NCBI RefSeq assembly: GCF_042678945.1
Contig: NZ_JBHTLM010000012.1
Coordinates: 1-64,000 of the forward strand
DNA from: Fontibacillus puldeungensis
GTDB lineage: Bacteria; Bacillota; Bacilli; Paenibacillales; Paenibacillaceae
Direction: 5' to 3'
Length of the DNA: 64,000 nucleotides
Position numbers and translations under genes: made by a program. How positions within the stretch are numbered: position 1 is the stretch's first letter; every line of letters begins with the position of its first letter. The notes under the pieces are model-generated. The model had not been told where the DNA came from. It saw only the letters and a list, made by a program, of their open reading frames with translations, and did not search any database. Shown here in pieces: positions 17,782-26,840 of this stretch.

Positions 17782-17829
17782 GAATTTACCTCCAGTTCTT
17801 TTCTGATTTCTATTCAAGCATAAATTTCG

Positions 17830-17996
17830 GCTAAGGTTCTTGCATTTACAACGCCCCACCCACCTTAAGGTCCCGTTAGGGACCGGCTGCTACGCAGTTA
17901 GGTGGTGCGGGTGTGTCCGCCTGATTTCGCTCCCTTGATGCCAACTTCAGGCGGACCGAGGGGCTTTAACCCCGATGCGTGATGCGGTGTTAGCCG
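17830..17996. repeat. attC-like repeat 15 (complete, family C)
   Basis: Left GGCTAAGGTTCTTGCATTTAC; P2 CCACCCACCTTAAGGTCCCG; right GTGATGCGGTGTTAGCC. Confidence 0.82.
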
Positions 17997-18020
17997 ATGC
18001 CATTGCCACCATTGAGAAAC

Positions 18021-18566
18021 TTACAAGTCTGACCTACCTGGTTTCCAACCGACTTCCTGAGACCAAATGTGAGACTTTTGTATTATATTCCATACGATCG
18101 GATCTTTACCTTCAACATATTTAGGCCATTCATTCTTAAATAATTTCATCAATCGATGTTTTTCCTCGGCATATCTCAAGCAATCTTCCGGATGCCCCCT
18201 AAGATAATCTCTAAAAAGTATAGTCATTTGTTCTGAAAAACTTCCTAGTTGTCTTACGTGAATATGAGTTCTTCTTGCCCCAGGAACTTCCCTAAAATAT
18301 CTCTTCGTCTTGTCTGGATTTTCTTCACGAAGTACAAATCCAACAGCTTTGATTTTATCCTTATAGACCAGTACATCCTCGAAATCCAGGACAGAGATCT
18401 GAATATCTATGATCGGTTTTGCATCTAGTCCAACAACTGACGTCGAACCAACATGATCTATCCGGACTGCAAGGTCCCCCAATGATTCCCTTAATTTCAT
18501 TCCAGTTTCAAGGAACAGATTTCTCCATTCTGGATCATGTTTCGCTATTCTCCATTGATCTTCCAT
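18021..18566 (-). CDS. GrpB family protein (UPF0157)
   Basis: 181 residues, full-length GrpB domain of the nucleotidyltransferase-like superfamily: VRIDHVGSTSVVGLDAKPIIDIQI (G-S-T and D-x-D-like acidic pair), then RTHIHVRQLGS and FRDYLRGHPEDCLRYAEEK. Biochemical activity of the family is poorly known; some members are fused to dephospho-CoA kinase. Ribosome site AAAGGAG upstream. Single-gene cassette. Confidence 0.88.
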   Translation of the reverse strand: MEDQWRIAKHDPEWRNLFLETGMKLRESLGDLAVRIDHVGSTSVVGLDAKPIIDIQISVLDFEDVLVYKDKIKAVGFVLREENPDKTKRYFREVPGARRTHIHVRQLGSFSEQMTILFRDYLRGHPEDCLRYAEEKHRLMKLFKNEWPKYVEGKDPIVWNIIQKSHIWSQEVGWKPGRSDL

Positions 18567-18604
18567 GAAATTGCTCCTTTGAAATAAATCTCTGCAATGG
18601 TTTC

Positions 18605-18752
18605 ACCTAACGTTTCCGTGTTCACGAGGTCCCACCGCCTTAAGGCCACATAGTGACCGGCAGCGACGCGGTTAGGTGGTGAGGAGTCCTGGCAATAGCT
18701 TCCTCGACTTATCTCTCCCGGGACCCAGGCAGTTGTCCGCCGATGCCCTTGC
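18605..18752. repeat. attC-like repeat 16 (family C, right core missing)
   Basis: Left ACCTAACGTTTCCGTGTTCACG; P2 CCCACCGCCTTAAGGCCAC; P3 and P4 present; breaks off after CCGCCGATGC. Confidence 0.75.
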
Positions 18753-18781
18753 ATCCTTTATTACATTCAAATTATTGTTAC

Positions 18782-19114
18782 TTAGCATTCAAATGACGGC
18801 AAATCTTTTATCTCCTCATTAAAGATAGCTTCCCAAGTAAACCAATCATCAGAACTTAATACACCAACAATTTGTAAACCAGAGGGTTCCACTGAAGCAT
18901 ATAGATAATACTCTGACTTCCCTTCCTCGCCAAACCAAGCTTGAACATTATTATTTATTATTTGCATTGGAAGTTTTGAATATATGACTGCAAGTTTATC
19001 CCAGGTTTCCTCGCTAAAGTTACTGAAGTCTAAACAATACACTCTATCTATCCTAATCTTGGGTTCGTTAATAATTTCGCTGTTATCATAAAAACAAACT
19101 GACAAACCAATCAT
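18782..19114 (-). CDS. Hypothetical protein
   Basis: 110 residues, acidic and soluble, e.g. IRIDRVYCLDFSNFSEETWDKL and LQIVGVLSSDDWFTWEAIF. No motif or family recognised; the pattern of aromatic and acidic residues recalls small immunity-type proteins, which is only an impression. The frame fills the cassette between repeats 16 and 17. Confidence 0.55.
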   Translation of the reverse strand: MIGLSVCFYDNSEIINEPKIRIDRVYCLDFSNFSEETWDKLAVIYSKLPMQIINNNVQAWFGEEGKSEYYLYASVEPSGLQIVGVLSSDDWFTWEAIFNEEIKDLPSFEC

Positions 19115-19172
19115 CTCCTATAGCAAAACCAAAGTACTTAGTGGTTTTTGAATAATTCCTCGCAGCGGTTTC

Positions 19173-19318
19173 ATCTAAACGTTCATGCATTCACGAAACG
19201 CCCCAGCCATAAATTACTCTTATCTTAGGCTGGAGCGTTTGTTGTCTGAGTTTCTTCCATGATTATACATCTGGGCAACCGAGGTACGGTAGTCCAGATG
19301 CGTGAATATGGTGTATCT
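19173..19318. repeat. attC-like repeat 17 (complete, family A)
   Basis: Left CATCTAAACGTTCATGCATTCACG without the blank: core TCTAAAC has one extra A. P2 CCCAGCCATAAATTACTC; right GCGTGAATATGGTGTATCTG. Confidence 0.78.
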
Positions 19319-19354
19319 GCTATTCCTCGCTTCCTGGATTAATCTCAAATTCTT

Positions 19355-19879
19355 TTATTTTCTATATTCAATAATATAGGCATGCGGAATGTCATCAATT
19401 TCATATTGAGTTCTAAAAGCCATTCCATGCCCTACAATTATTACATGATCATAGTTCAAATATTTATTGATGACTCCATCCATTCGTGCTTTCATCATTG
19501 GTTTGGACTCCCATAGTCGGGTTTCACCCACAGGATAATTTCCGTTATTTAAATCAAAATCAGTTCCGAGTTTTTTCAATTGTTCTAATGAATCATATTG
19601 AAATGTTAGATCGGGTTGCCATTCTCTTAAATCAAACTCAACCTGAATCTCAAGATATAATTCCTTTGACAAAATTGCAGCTGTTTGCAATGCTCTTGTA
19701 TACGGTGATGAAAGTATTAATTGAGCATTCTGAAGTCTTTCGTCTTTGGATGCCTTATAGACTTGCTCAACTCCAAGTTGAGTTAAAGGGACTAGATCCC
19801 TACCATGGCCCTTAAGTTTGTATTTCTCATTAATATCCCAATCTGGTTCACCGTGACGAACAAGATAAAAGGTAGTCAT
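19355..19879 (-). CDS. Histidine phosphatase (phosphoglycerate-mutase-like)
   Basis: 174 residues. Phospho-His motif LVRHGEPDW at the N-terminus, LSSPYTRALQTA (Arg of the second motif) and the C-terminal acid/base His in IIVGHGMAFR. Substrate range of this family is broad (sugar phosphates, cobalamin intermediates, phosphoproteins). Full length for a small family member. Good ribosome site GGAGGG. Single-gene cassette whose ends match in inverted orientation (ATTCCTCG). Confidence 0.88.
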   Translation of the reverse strand: MTTFYLVRHGEPDWDINEKYKLKGHGRDLVPLTQLGVEQVYKASKDERLQNAQLILSSPYTRALQTAAILSKELYLEIQVEFDLREWQPDLTFQYDSLEQLKKLGTDFDLNNGNYPVGETRLWESKPMMKARMDGVINKYLNYDHVIIVGHGMAFRTQYEIDDIPHAYIIEYRK

Positions 19880-19923
19880 AGTTTCCCACCCTCCTTTTTG
19901 AATTTAGAGCCATTCGAGGAATT

Positions 19924-19942
19924 GCAGATAACGTTTCCGCCT
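19924..19942. repeat. attC-like repeat 18 (collapsed)
   Basis: Left core CAGATAACGTTTCCG is joined directly to the usual right-hand flank CCTTCTTCGAATTACTC. The whole hairpin region and right core are deleted. Confidence 0.6.
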
Positions 19943-20094
19943 TCTTCGAATTACTCTGTTTAACTGTTCCTTTCCCTCTCCACAAATCCTCATGCAGACA
20001 CGATTTATTTTGAAAATGGCTATTACGACCTCAATTTATGATACTTATATATATTATTCTATTGCCTCCTTACACTATTGCCCCAAATGTGCAA

Positions 20095-20583
20095 TTAAAC
20101 ATGTCTTTGAACCTTTACATTAAATTCTGACGTTGTCGGAGTAATATACTCAATATAATTTACCGAGCCGTTATAATTTAAATAAGCTTCATAGCGAGTT
20201 CTAATGGTTGGTAGAGTAATGAAATCCAATACTTTGTCCTTGGGAACCCAACGACAGTCGCTTGTTTCGTCAGAGGTAGTTAACTCTCCTCCTTCAACTT
20301 TACATACGAAATCAAACATGACCTTCGTCGGGACATCAGTTGTGCCATCATACCACTTATGTATCACTGTGCTAGAAACAATATTAATCAAATGACTTAC
20401 GGTCGCATCTATACCACTTTCCTCTTTGATTTCACGAATCACACCATCAATTAGATTTTCCCCAACTTCAGTAATTCCACCAGGATATACCCAGCCATCA
20501 TCATGAGCTTTTACCAATAGGATATTTCCGTTCCCATCCTCTACAATTCCTCCAGCAGAAACGATATGTGTTGGAAATGCCAT
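20095..20583 (-). CDS. Nudix hydrolase (copy 2 of a duplicated cassette gene)
   Basis: 162 residues, almost the same as the Nudix protein at 15557-16045, with the same start context and Nudix box. Conservation of frame with mostly silent or mild changes suggests both copies were kept for some time. Upstream of the ATG the sequence parallels copy 1 only as far as a short stretch encoding KKSKRK-stop, the tail of the gene present at 16124. The upstream partner gene was therefore deleted in this copy, or gained in the other. Confidence 0.88.
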   Translation of the reverse strand: MAFPTHIVSAGGIVEDGNGNILLVKAHDDGWVYPGGITEVGENLIDGVIREIKEESGIDATVSHLINIVSSTVIHKWYDGTTDVPTKVMFDFVCKVEGGELTTSDETSDCRWVPKDKVLDFITLPTIRTRYEAYLNYNGSVNYIEYITPTTSEFNVKVQRHV

Positions 20584-20705
20584 TTTTCATCCTCCATTTC
20601 ATCATATTTACTTATTTTTTTCGACTTTGTTTCCGTACAATTCTACCTTTTGTTCTTCTTAGTGTGAAGATCATCATTTCCTTTTTGATTTTTTGCGGTG
20701 ATTTC

Positions 20706-20850
20706 TTATAACTTTCTTATATTCACGAAACGACCCAGCCTTAGATAGCTTTATCTTAGGCTGGGTCGTTTGTTATCTGAGTTTCTTCCATAATTATGCA
20801 TCTGACAACCAAGGGGCAGTTGCCCCGTAACGTGAATAGGATGTTATCCG
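20706..20850. repeat. attC-like repeat 19 (complete, family A)
   Basis: Left TATAACTTTCTTATATTCACG; P2 ACCCAGCCTTAGATAGC; P4 GGGGCAGTTGCCCC; right ACGTGAATAGGATGTTATCCG. Confidence 0.83.
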
Positions 20851-20892
20851 AAGTTAATGCCTCCATTGAAATATCCATCAATAGTTTGTCAC

Positions 20893-21457
20893 TCATTTTC
20901 GAACTGGGTACCACCTCAACTCTTCCAGATTTGTATAGTTTGGTCTTGCAAATCTATATTCATATAGAATCTTTCCCTCCTGGTTTAAAGCTTTTGGAGT
21001 CAAGTCCAACAAATTGATAGTTTTATTCCATGAAAAAGTAATAGGTTCCCCTAATACCACTTTTTTTCTTTGCTTTTCTCCTTCAGGCCCTGCTTCTAAC
21101 AGAGTCACTTCAGGGTCAGTTACTATTAAACACAGTTGCCTGTTCTTCCTCTTCCGCTATAGTGACTCCACCAATTGTTTTCACAGGATCGCTATTATGG
21201 AAGAAATATGTTGATGCCCTGGAAACCCAAAGAAAACTAAACTTCTTATTACTAATAGCTGTTACAGATTTTTCTTTTGAATTAAATATATAGACTTTAC
21301 CCCAGTTATAATCTACCTGATCAAGAAGAATTGCATCTTTTGGTACAAAACTATTCGCTCTTGCAGCACTTAACCCGTTAGTTCTATACCCACCCCAATA
21401 AATACTGACAAGCACTAGAAAAGCAATAATAACTAGCGGTATTAATCTGTTTTTCAT
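20893..21457 (-). pseudogene. Membrane-anchored hypothetical protein, frameshifted
   Basis: The N-terminal part (21116-21457) has a signal-anchor (LIPLVIIAFLVLVSIYWGG), followed by FVPKDAILLDQVDYNWGKVYIF and SFLWVSRASTYFF. It ends at TVFNSN-stop. A one-base shift continues as IVTDPEVTLLEAGPEGEKQR and on to the stop at 20893. The continuity of sense across the shift argues for a single ~188-residue gene broken by a one-base deletion near 21125, or a sequencing error. GGGGGAAAAG precedes the ATG. No family recognised. Confidence 0.6.
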
Positions 21458-21482
21458 CTTTTCCCCCTATGCATTAATTTCA

Positions 21483-21640
21483 TATAACGTTCTTGTATTC
21501 ACGAACCCGAGAGGCTTAAGGCGCGAAGTACCGGGTCAAGACTTAGCATCACAGGGTTGTTCACTTGAATCCACTCCTCTGAAATCCCTCGGGCGAACCA
21601 TGGGCAATTGCCCCCCGTAGCGTGAATGCGGTGTTAGGCG
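21483..21640. repeat. attC-like repeat 20 (complete, family D)
   Basis: Left ATATAACGTTCTTGTATTCACG without internal change; P2 CCGAGAGGCTTAAGGCGCG; right GCGTGAATGCGGTGTTAGGC. Confidence 0.85.
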
Positions 21641-21674
21641 ATGTTACGTCCATCCATGAAAAACTCACACATTA

Positions 21675-22085
21675 CTATATCGTTCTTAATTCATCACCAT
21701 CACTTCGGGTCAATCCATTGTCCCATTTAATTCTTTCAATGGTTTTAATACTGTTTTCTTTTCGAGGTGCAGCCAACTTACGTTTGATCTTTATATCGAG
21801 AATTCCCCAGCATTCTCCATCAACAACTAAACAAACTTTCGTAGAATCATGAGACCAAACAATATTTACAAAATTACATTCTTGAATTGCAGGTTTTATT
21901 TGGTTATATATCCACAAATGATCAAGTATTTTATATTTTTGGTTGTCAGAATTATAGCTACAAAAATACAAATATCCCGTTTCCCCATCATCTTCGAATA
22001 TAACCAACCAACGTTCATCTGGGGATATTGCATCAATCAAGAAATTATTGAGTTCTTTCTTGCTTTCATGATTTTTAGTCATCAT
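21675..22085 (-). CDS. Hypothetical protein, DUF2251-like
   Basis: 136 residues. WLVIFEDDGETGYLYFC in the middle matches what I recall of DUF2251 proteins, followed by a beta-rich half (NIVWSHDSTKVCLVVDGECWG) resembling a propeller strand. Function unknown, soluble. AAGGAAG lies 6 nt before the ATG pair. Single-gene cassette; the right repeat is truncated. Confidence 0.6.
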   Translation of the reverse strand: MMTKNHESKKELNNFLIDAISPDERWLVIFEDDGETGYLYFCSYNSDNQKYKILDHLWIYNQIKPAIQECNFVNIVWSHDSTKVCLVVDGECWGILDIKIKRKLAAPRKENSIKTIERIKWDNGLTRSDGDELRTI

Positions 22086-22121
22086 TTATCTTCCTTGTCA
22101 TCTTTATTATGCCGTAATTTC

Positions 22122-22183
22122 GGATAACGTTCTCGCATTCACGACGTCCCAGCGCCTTAAGGCTCCGTCAGGAAGCCGGTTTT
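22122..22183. repeat. attC-like repeat 21 (truncated)
   Basis: Left GGATAACGTTCTCGCATTCACG and the start of P2 (CCCAGCGCCTTAAGGC); the rest is lost. Confidence 0.65.
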
Positions 22184-22334
22184 TTTCTAGCTTTTATAAT
22201 ATAAAATGAGATGTATCCCAAATCACTTTCAAGTTATCTTATTATCCTAGTATTTTATTGAATGTTTGTTCTTACGAACAGAAAATAACTGATGTAATCC
22301 ACACGTCCCCAAAGCCTTGAACCATTGTATATAA

Positions 22335-23030
22335 TTACTTTTTACATACTAAGAAATACTGAATCATACCGGCTACTTTTTCTTTTTTTTCTATTTCAAA
22401 GTAATTCTGAAGCATAGTATCAAATTCTTGAGATGACATATTAAATTTATCAGGTCTGCCTAAATGCTCCTCAATTAACTTTGTAATTCGGAAGATTGGA
22501 CTATCAAAGTTAGGAATATCAAGAACAAATCTTCCATAAGGTTTTATGATTCGATAAGCTTCTATGATTGCTTCTTCAACAAAGTCCTTTTCAAAATACT
22601 CAAGTATGCCGACACACGCGCCAATGGCAAAATAATTATCTTCAAAAGGTGTTTCATGTATACTTCCGCAATATAATGATCCAATAGGCAATTTCCTTTT
22701 TGTAACAAACTCATTAAGGAGTTGGATGGTTTTACTGCTTATATCAACCCCATGATATGTTGAGAGCCATTTATCGTACCCATTAAACATTAGGTTTAAA
22801 CAGCATCCAAGATCAACAAATTTCATATTTGTATCTGGCGATAGATACTCCTTGATTTCCTTACGTCCACTATCGGAAAGCGAGCCTTCCATTTTCAGCC
22901 TTTGAAATATAGGGTAGTCGGGATGATTTGTGATATGCTCCGGTAGATCTTCGTATAAATCAATACCCCTCCTCCCAAAATCAATAGCTTTATCGTAAGA
23001 CTTTGAAACTGATTCCAACTGGTTTGCCAT
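22335..23030 (-). CDS. Class I SAM-dependent methyltransferase
   Basis: 231 residues. Motif I reads FVDLGCCLNLMF, with the second and third glycines replaced (DLGxGxG becomes DLGCCLN), which may weaken SAM binding. The rest (YHGVDISSKTIQLLNE, CVGILEYF, AYRIIKPYGRFVLDIPNF) is canonical. Substrate unknown. The cassette's 3' flank (22184-22334) shows no recognisable site; the left repeat is truncated. Confidence 0.78.
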   Translation of the reverse strand: MANQLESVSKSYDKAIDFGRRGIDLYEDLPEHITNHPDYPIFQRLKMEGSLSDSGRKEIKEYLSPDTNMKFVDLGCCLNLMFNGYDKWLSTYHGVDISSKTIQLLNEFVTKRKLPIGSLYCGSIHETPFEDNYFAIGACVGILEYFEKDFVEEAIIEAYRIIKPYGRFVLDIPNFDSPIFRITKLIEEHLGRPDKFNMSSQEFDTMLQNYFEIEKKEKVAGMIQYFLVCKK

Positions 23031-23185
23031 TTTATTATCTAAACTCCCTTCGCTTTATTTCAGTACTGTCCTGACCCAAAAATTACACCTCTCAATTTTA
23101 CCGCAATAACCCAATTTCTTATTGGAATGGTTTTTCGTTTTTTTGGGGGTTAATTCAATGTTTTTAAAGTGGTTTACCGGAATTT

Positions 23186-23262
23186 CCTATAACGTTACTG
23201 TATTCACGAACCCGAAAGGCTTTAGGCGACATAGTCGCCGGGTGGCTCCGCCACTTAGAAAT
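23186..23262. repeat. attC-like repeat 22 (family D, right half missing)
   Basis: Left CCTATAACGTTACTGTATTCACG is split here as core CCTATAAC and box GTATTCACG; P2 CGAAAGGCTTTAGGCG; breaks off after CCACTTAG. Confidence 0.65.
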
Positions 23263-23333
23263 GAGCTGAATTATTGAGTCTTGAAAAATAATTTCCATAA
23301 ATACCCTCCACTAATACATTATTTCGTTCCTTT

Positions 23334-23390
23334 CATCTAACCTTGTTGTATTCACGATATCCCAGCGCCTTAATATGCTCATTACAGGAA
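23334..23390. repeat. attC-like repeat 23 (truncated)
   Basis: Left CATCTAACCTTGTTG and box TATTCACG, start of P2 (CCCAGCGCCTTAA), then directly a right-like flank ATTACAGGAAGTTAAGG. The 70 bp to repeat 22 form a gene-less spacer. Confidence 0.55.
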
Positions 23391-23391
23391 G

Positions 23392-24144
23392 TTAAGGTTT
23401 TTTTGCTAAATACAAAACTATAGTATCATTAAGCGTTATTTTATTACCTGCATCTAATATTGCAGTTCTTATACCCTCAAAAAAATTTGTTCTATATGGC
23501 TCTTTTAACGCAATATGGTCGCAATGCGTACCTGTATACAATACAAATTCATCTGCATTAAACTCTCTTGTTTTGTGATAATTTCGGCATTCAAAATCAA
23601 CAAAGCCATATTTATCAACATTGCTGTAAGCTAAGCTACAAGTATACTTATTGTCAGGATAAAAATACTTACTATAAACATCTTGTATGCTAGCATACAA
23701 GTCTTCGTTTGGAGTTTTATAATCTGTTCTAGTCATCATCATTGCAAATGTCCCGCCGTTTTTTAGTAGATTATTAACTTTTGGGAAACCGATTTCTTCC
23801 GGTATCCATTGAATCGTCGCAGCAGAATATACCAAATCAAATTTTTGTTGTCCAAAGTCATATGTTTCAAAATCGGCATTTACAATATGAAAATTGTTAT
23901 ATGAACTAAACTTATTCTTTGTATATTCTGCAAGATGTTCTCCAAGTTCAATCGCCAAATACGAACAACCTGTTTTTAAAATTGGTTCAGTGGCTTGACC
24001 TGTTCCGGGACCGATTTCAAGAACTGTTTTATCTTTATCAAGTTTTGCATACTGAATAACATCAGAAAAAACTTCCTCACAATAACGAGGTCTCCATTTA
24101 TCAAATTGTTCCGGGATACTGTCAAAAACTTTTCTAAACTCCAT
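23392..24144 (-). CDS. Class I SAM-dependent methyltransferase
   Basis: About 250 residues starting MEFRKVFDSIPEQFDKWRP, with GGGAGGG before ATG 24144. Motif I TVLEIGPGTGQAT is intact; then YLAIELGEHLAEY, DLVYSAATIQWI and LKNGGTFAMMM. This resembles trans-aconitate/ubiquinone-type methyltransferases common in Firmicutes; substrate unknown. The last codons run almost into repeat 23. Confidence 0.85.
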   Translation of the reverse strand: MEFRKVFDSIPEQFDKWRPRYCEEVFSDVIQYAKLDKDKTVLEIGPGTGQATEPILKTGCSYLAIELGEHLAEYTKNKFSSYNNFHIVNADFETYDFGQQKFDLVYSAATIQWIPEEIGFPKVNNLLKNGGTFAMMMTRTDYKTPNEDLYASIQDVYSKYFYPDNKYTCSLAYSNVDKYGFVDFECRNYHKTREFNADEFVLYTGTHCDHIALKEPYRTNFFEGIRTAILDAGNKITLNDTIVLYLAKKP

Positions 24145-24282
24145 GATATTCCCTCCCAAACAAAATACAAATAATTTGTGCATCACTCAATTTTTTACAA
24201 ATACGTTCCAGTCCAGTTACTTCTTCAAAATGCCTGGTTACTCAAAACCAATTACTATATGTATTTAGTTCACGACAATTTC

Positions 24283-24406
24283 AGGTAACTTTCCCGAATT
24301 CACAAATGTCCACTGCTTTTGTCCGCCTGAAACGAATTCCCCGAAATTCCTCGGTGCAGACCGAGGACAGACTTGCCAATCCGCAGTGTGAATGCATTGT
24401 TTCCTG
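24283..24406. repeat. attC-like repeat 24 (short, compensated stem)
   Basis: Left AGGTAACTTTCCCGAATTCACA; right TGTGAATGCATTGTTTCC. The box pair is ATTCACA/TGTGAAT, a compensatory change from ATTCACG/CGTGAAT. P2 is reduced. Confidence 0.7.
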
Positions 24407-24535
24407 AAGTCGTCGATTCTTTGATTATATTCCTAATTCCATTATTAGGATAATACTTCATTGAAATGCCTCATTGCTCATTTCAATAGTGCTCTATGTG
24501 GTCTTTATATGTGTACTAAGTTTCTCGACGATTTC
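24407..24535. other. Gene-less cassette
   Basis: 129 bp without a convincing frame. Its ends are an inverted pair (CTGAAGTCGTCGA against CTGAAATCGTCGA on the other strand), showing it is a bona fide unit. Confidence 0.65.
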
Positions 24536-24682
24536 AGTTAACGTTCTAGTATTCACGAAACGCCCCAGCCTTAGATAACTCTTATCTTAGGCTGGGGCGT
24601 TTGTTGTCCGAGCTTTTTTTCATGATTATACATCTTGACAACCAAGGGGCGATAGCCCCGCAGCGTGAATGCAGTGTTAGAT
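24536..24682. repeat. attC-like repeat 25 (complete, family A)
   Basis: Left AGTTAACGTTCTAGTATTCACG is core plus box; P2 CCCCAGCCTTAGATAAC; P4 GGGGCGATAGCCCC; right GCGTGAATGCAGTGTTAG. Confidence 0.86.
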
Positions 24683-24686
24683 GAAG

Positions 24687-25505
24687 TCAGTTGGCTTCAT
24701 TGAATAATCCCAATCCTTCTTTTACAACCTTGATCAGTTCATCTTTATGATCAGGATGACACGCAATTATGTAAGGTTCTGTTTTCATGCCTGTAAAAGG
24801 ATTACCCTCAAAATCAGTCACAATTCCCCCTGCTTCTTTTACCATTAAAATTCCTGAGTAAAGGTCATCTCCTGCGGAATTGTAAAGGACAATTCCATCT
24901 ATATCGCCTTTAGCAAGCATGCACCATTGTAATGTCGGTGCCCATAATCTCATCATTCTCTTACAGTTCAAATCGATATGTTGTCTTAATGTAACTGCTC
25001 TAATGTCGTTTTGGACGTTATGTCCTTGAATCCATCCAATATTCCCTCTTCTGAAATTGTCATTACTTTTCATTTTCATTTTTGTTCCATTGCAATGAGC
25101 GCCTTCATTAATGCAAGATTCAAAAAGTCTGTCCGTCATTGGTTCATATACAACACCAAGAACTGGCTCTTTCTTATACATCAAAGTAATTGAGGTACTG
25201 AACACAGGCAGACCAATTGCAAAGTTATTTGTCCCATCCAATGGATCAATTAACCATAACCAGTCTGATCTTATCCCGTTATCCCCTGCTTCTTCGCTAT
25301 GAATTTGATGATATGGAAAAGCGCTTTGTATACCTTTCAATATGATTGCCTCAGCCATATGATCTACTTCAGTCACGACATCACCAAAGCTATCCTTGGC
25401 CCTTAAATGTTCAATGTTACCAAATTTCTCTTTGGCTATGAGTCCAGCTTGTTTAATTAATTTTTCTGAAAGTTCTTTCGCACATTGAATAATCTCTGTT
25501 TCCAT
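24687..25505 (-). CDS. Inositol monophosphatase family protein
   Basis: 272 residues, full length. Metal site motif WLIDPLDGTNNF, upstream HSEEAG (Glu ligand) and C-terminal GDDLYSGILMVKEAGG; in the canonical family the latter motif is WDxxAG, here GDDLYSG, so substrate preference may differ. Members dephosphorylate inositol-1-phosphate, fructose-1,6-bisphosphate or 3'-phosphoadenosine phosphates. Its stop lies right at the core of repeat 25. One of the largest cassette genes. Confidence 0.87.
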   Translation of the reverse strand: METEIIQCAKELSEKLIKQAGLIAKEKFGNIEHLRAKDSFGDVVTEVDHMAEAIILKGIQSAFPYHQIHSEEAGDNGIRSDWLWLIDPLDGTNNFAIGLPVFSTSITLMYKKEPVLGVVYEPMTDRLFESCINEGAHCNGTKMKMKSNDNFRRGNIGWIQGHNVQNDIRAVTLRQHIDLNCKRMMRLWAPTLQWCMLAKGDIDGIVLYNSAGDDLYSGILMVKEAGGIVTDFEGNPFTGMKTEPYIIACHPDHKDELIKVVKEGLGLFNEAN

Positions 25506-25538
25506 GATTCACCTCTTTCGTATAATCCATCTGTTTTC

Positions 25539-25701
25539 ATCTAACGTTTCCGTGTTCACGACGTCCCACCACCTTAAGCGAACGAAGTGAGCGGCCGCGA
25601 TGCGGTTAGGTGTTGTGGATGTGTCCCGGCAATTACTTCCCGGACTTAACTCCCGGGACCGAGGCAGCTTGTCTACCGATGCGTGAACACATTGTTATAG
25701 G
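25539..25701. repeat. attC-like repeat 26 (complete, family C)
   Basis: Left ATCTAACGTTTCC and box GTGTTCACG; right CGTGAACACATTGTTATAGG. Box pair GTGTTCACG/CGTGAACAC covaries. Confidence 0.86.
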
Positions 25702-25744
25702 ATGTCAGCGTCTTCTTCGAAATATATATTTAATTACTCCAATC

Positions 25745-26737
25745 CTAAACGAAATCATCAATCAATGAGCGGCCATTGATTATCCGCATATGACTATCTC
25801 GTAGAAAATCCAGAGTCCAGTCATCCGGCTGACGTAAATCCCAGCTCCGGTACATTCCTACTATTACAATTATTTCGCGAAGCTTTAGAAAGAGTGGTAA
25901 CTGTTCTTTCCAACCGTCGGGTAGCTGTCGGCCATCCTCCGTATAGCCTCGTATGAAATGCTCAATAAATAATTCGTACTGGACCTTCCGATCGAACTTC
26001 GAATCTTCGCCGAAAACATAAAGAAAATAATAAAGTTGTATGGCAATGTCTTCCGCAAACCAACTGTATTGGCATTCATCGAAATCAAAAAGTATAATTC
26101 CGCCTGTTTCATCGACAGTAAAATTGCCCACGTTAATATCCCCGTGAATCAAGCCGAAATTGTCAGATGAAACAGATAATCTATTCAAACGTTCAATTAA
26201 TTCATCGAGGGCAAGCAATACAGATGTATGCTCTGGAGGTATATACTCCCGTGCCCGCAATAGGTACTCATTGCGCTCCCACGAGTGTCTTCTTGCCAGC
26301 GGTTTGTAACGCTTGGATAATTCATGAAGTTGACCCGTTATTCGGCCGCACTGCTCATAAAGTAATGAATTGCCTAAGCATTCTGGGTATCCGATCTTAC
26401 GACCGGGAGCGTATAGAAATGAGGTAACGAAGAAATCAACTATGTCTCCAAAAACACGTTCAACATATACACCTTGCGTCGAAGGAACTGGTTCTGAGAC
26501 CGACATCCCATTCACAGCAAGATAACGAATCCATTCTATTTCGGCTTCAATACCTTCCTGATCACGTAGAGAACTGGGGGTGAACCGAAGAATGTATTTA
26601 CGCCCATTGACAGTATAATAGAATATAAAATTTTGAAATCCTCCAATGAGAGAAAGCGCAGCTTGATTCAAACCAAAACGTGCGGCGCCTTCCTTAACGT
26701 ACTCATCCTTGAATATCGATTTTATTTTGGGGTCCAT
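25745..26737 (-). CDS. Aminoglycoside phosphotransferase-like kinase
   Basis: 330 residues of the APH superfamily. Brenner motif LIHGDINVGNF followed by ILFDFDECQYSWF, and N-lobe strand KYILRFTPSS. The pattern HGDxxxxN...DFDE is typical of homoserine-kinase/APH enzymes of Bacillales with unknown substrates; resistance is possible but not indicated. AGGAG precedes the ATG. Its flanks are a perfect inverted pair over GTTATAGG and CAGCG. Confidence 0.84.
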   Translation of the reverse strand: MDPKIKSIFKDEYVKEGAARFGLNQAALSLIGGFQNFIFYYTVNGRKYILRFTPSSLRDQEGIEAEIEWIRYLAVNGMSVSEPVPSTQGVYVERVFGDIVDFFVTSFLYAPGRKIGYPECLGNSLLYEQCGRITGQLHELSKRYKPLARRHSWERNEYLLRAREYIPPEHTSVLLALDELIERLNRLSVSSDNFGLIHGDINVGNFTVDETGGIILFDFDECQYSWFAEDIAIQLYYFLYVFGEDSKFDRKVQYELFIEHFIRGYTEDGRQLPDGWKEQLPLFLKLREIIVIVGMYRSWDLRQPDDWTLDFLRDSHMRIINGRSLIDDFV

Positions 26738-26840
26738 ATTACTCTCCTATGTTCTAAAGAATTCTTAGTTGTACTACTAAGCAAATCAAACAAATCATGG
26801 TAATGTGATTCTGCTGACTATTATGTTTTTACGCTGATTT

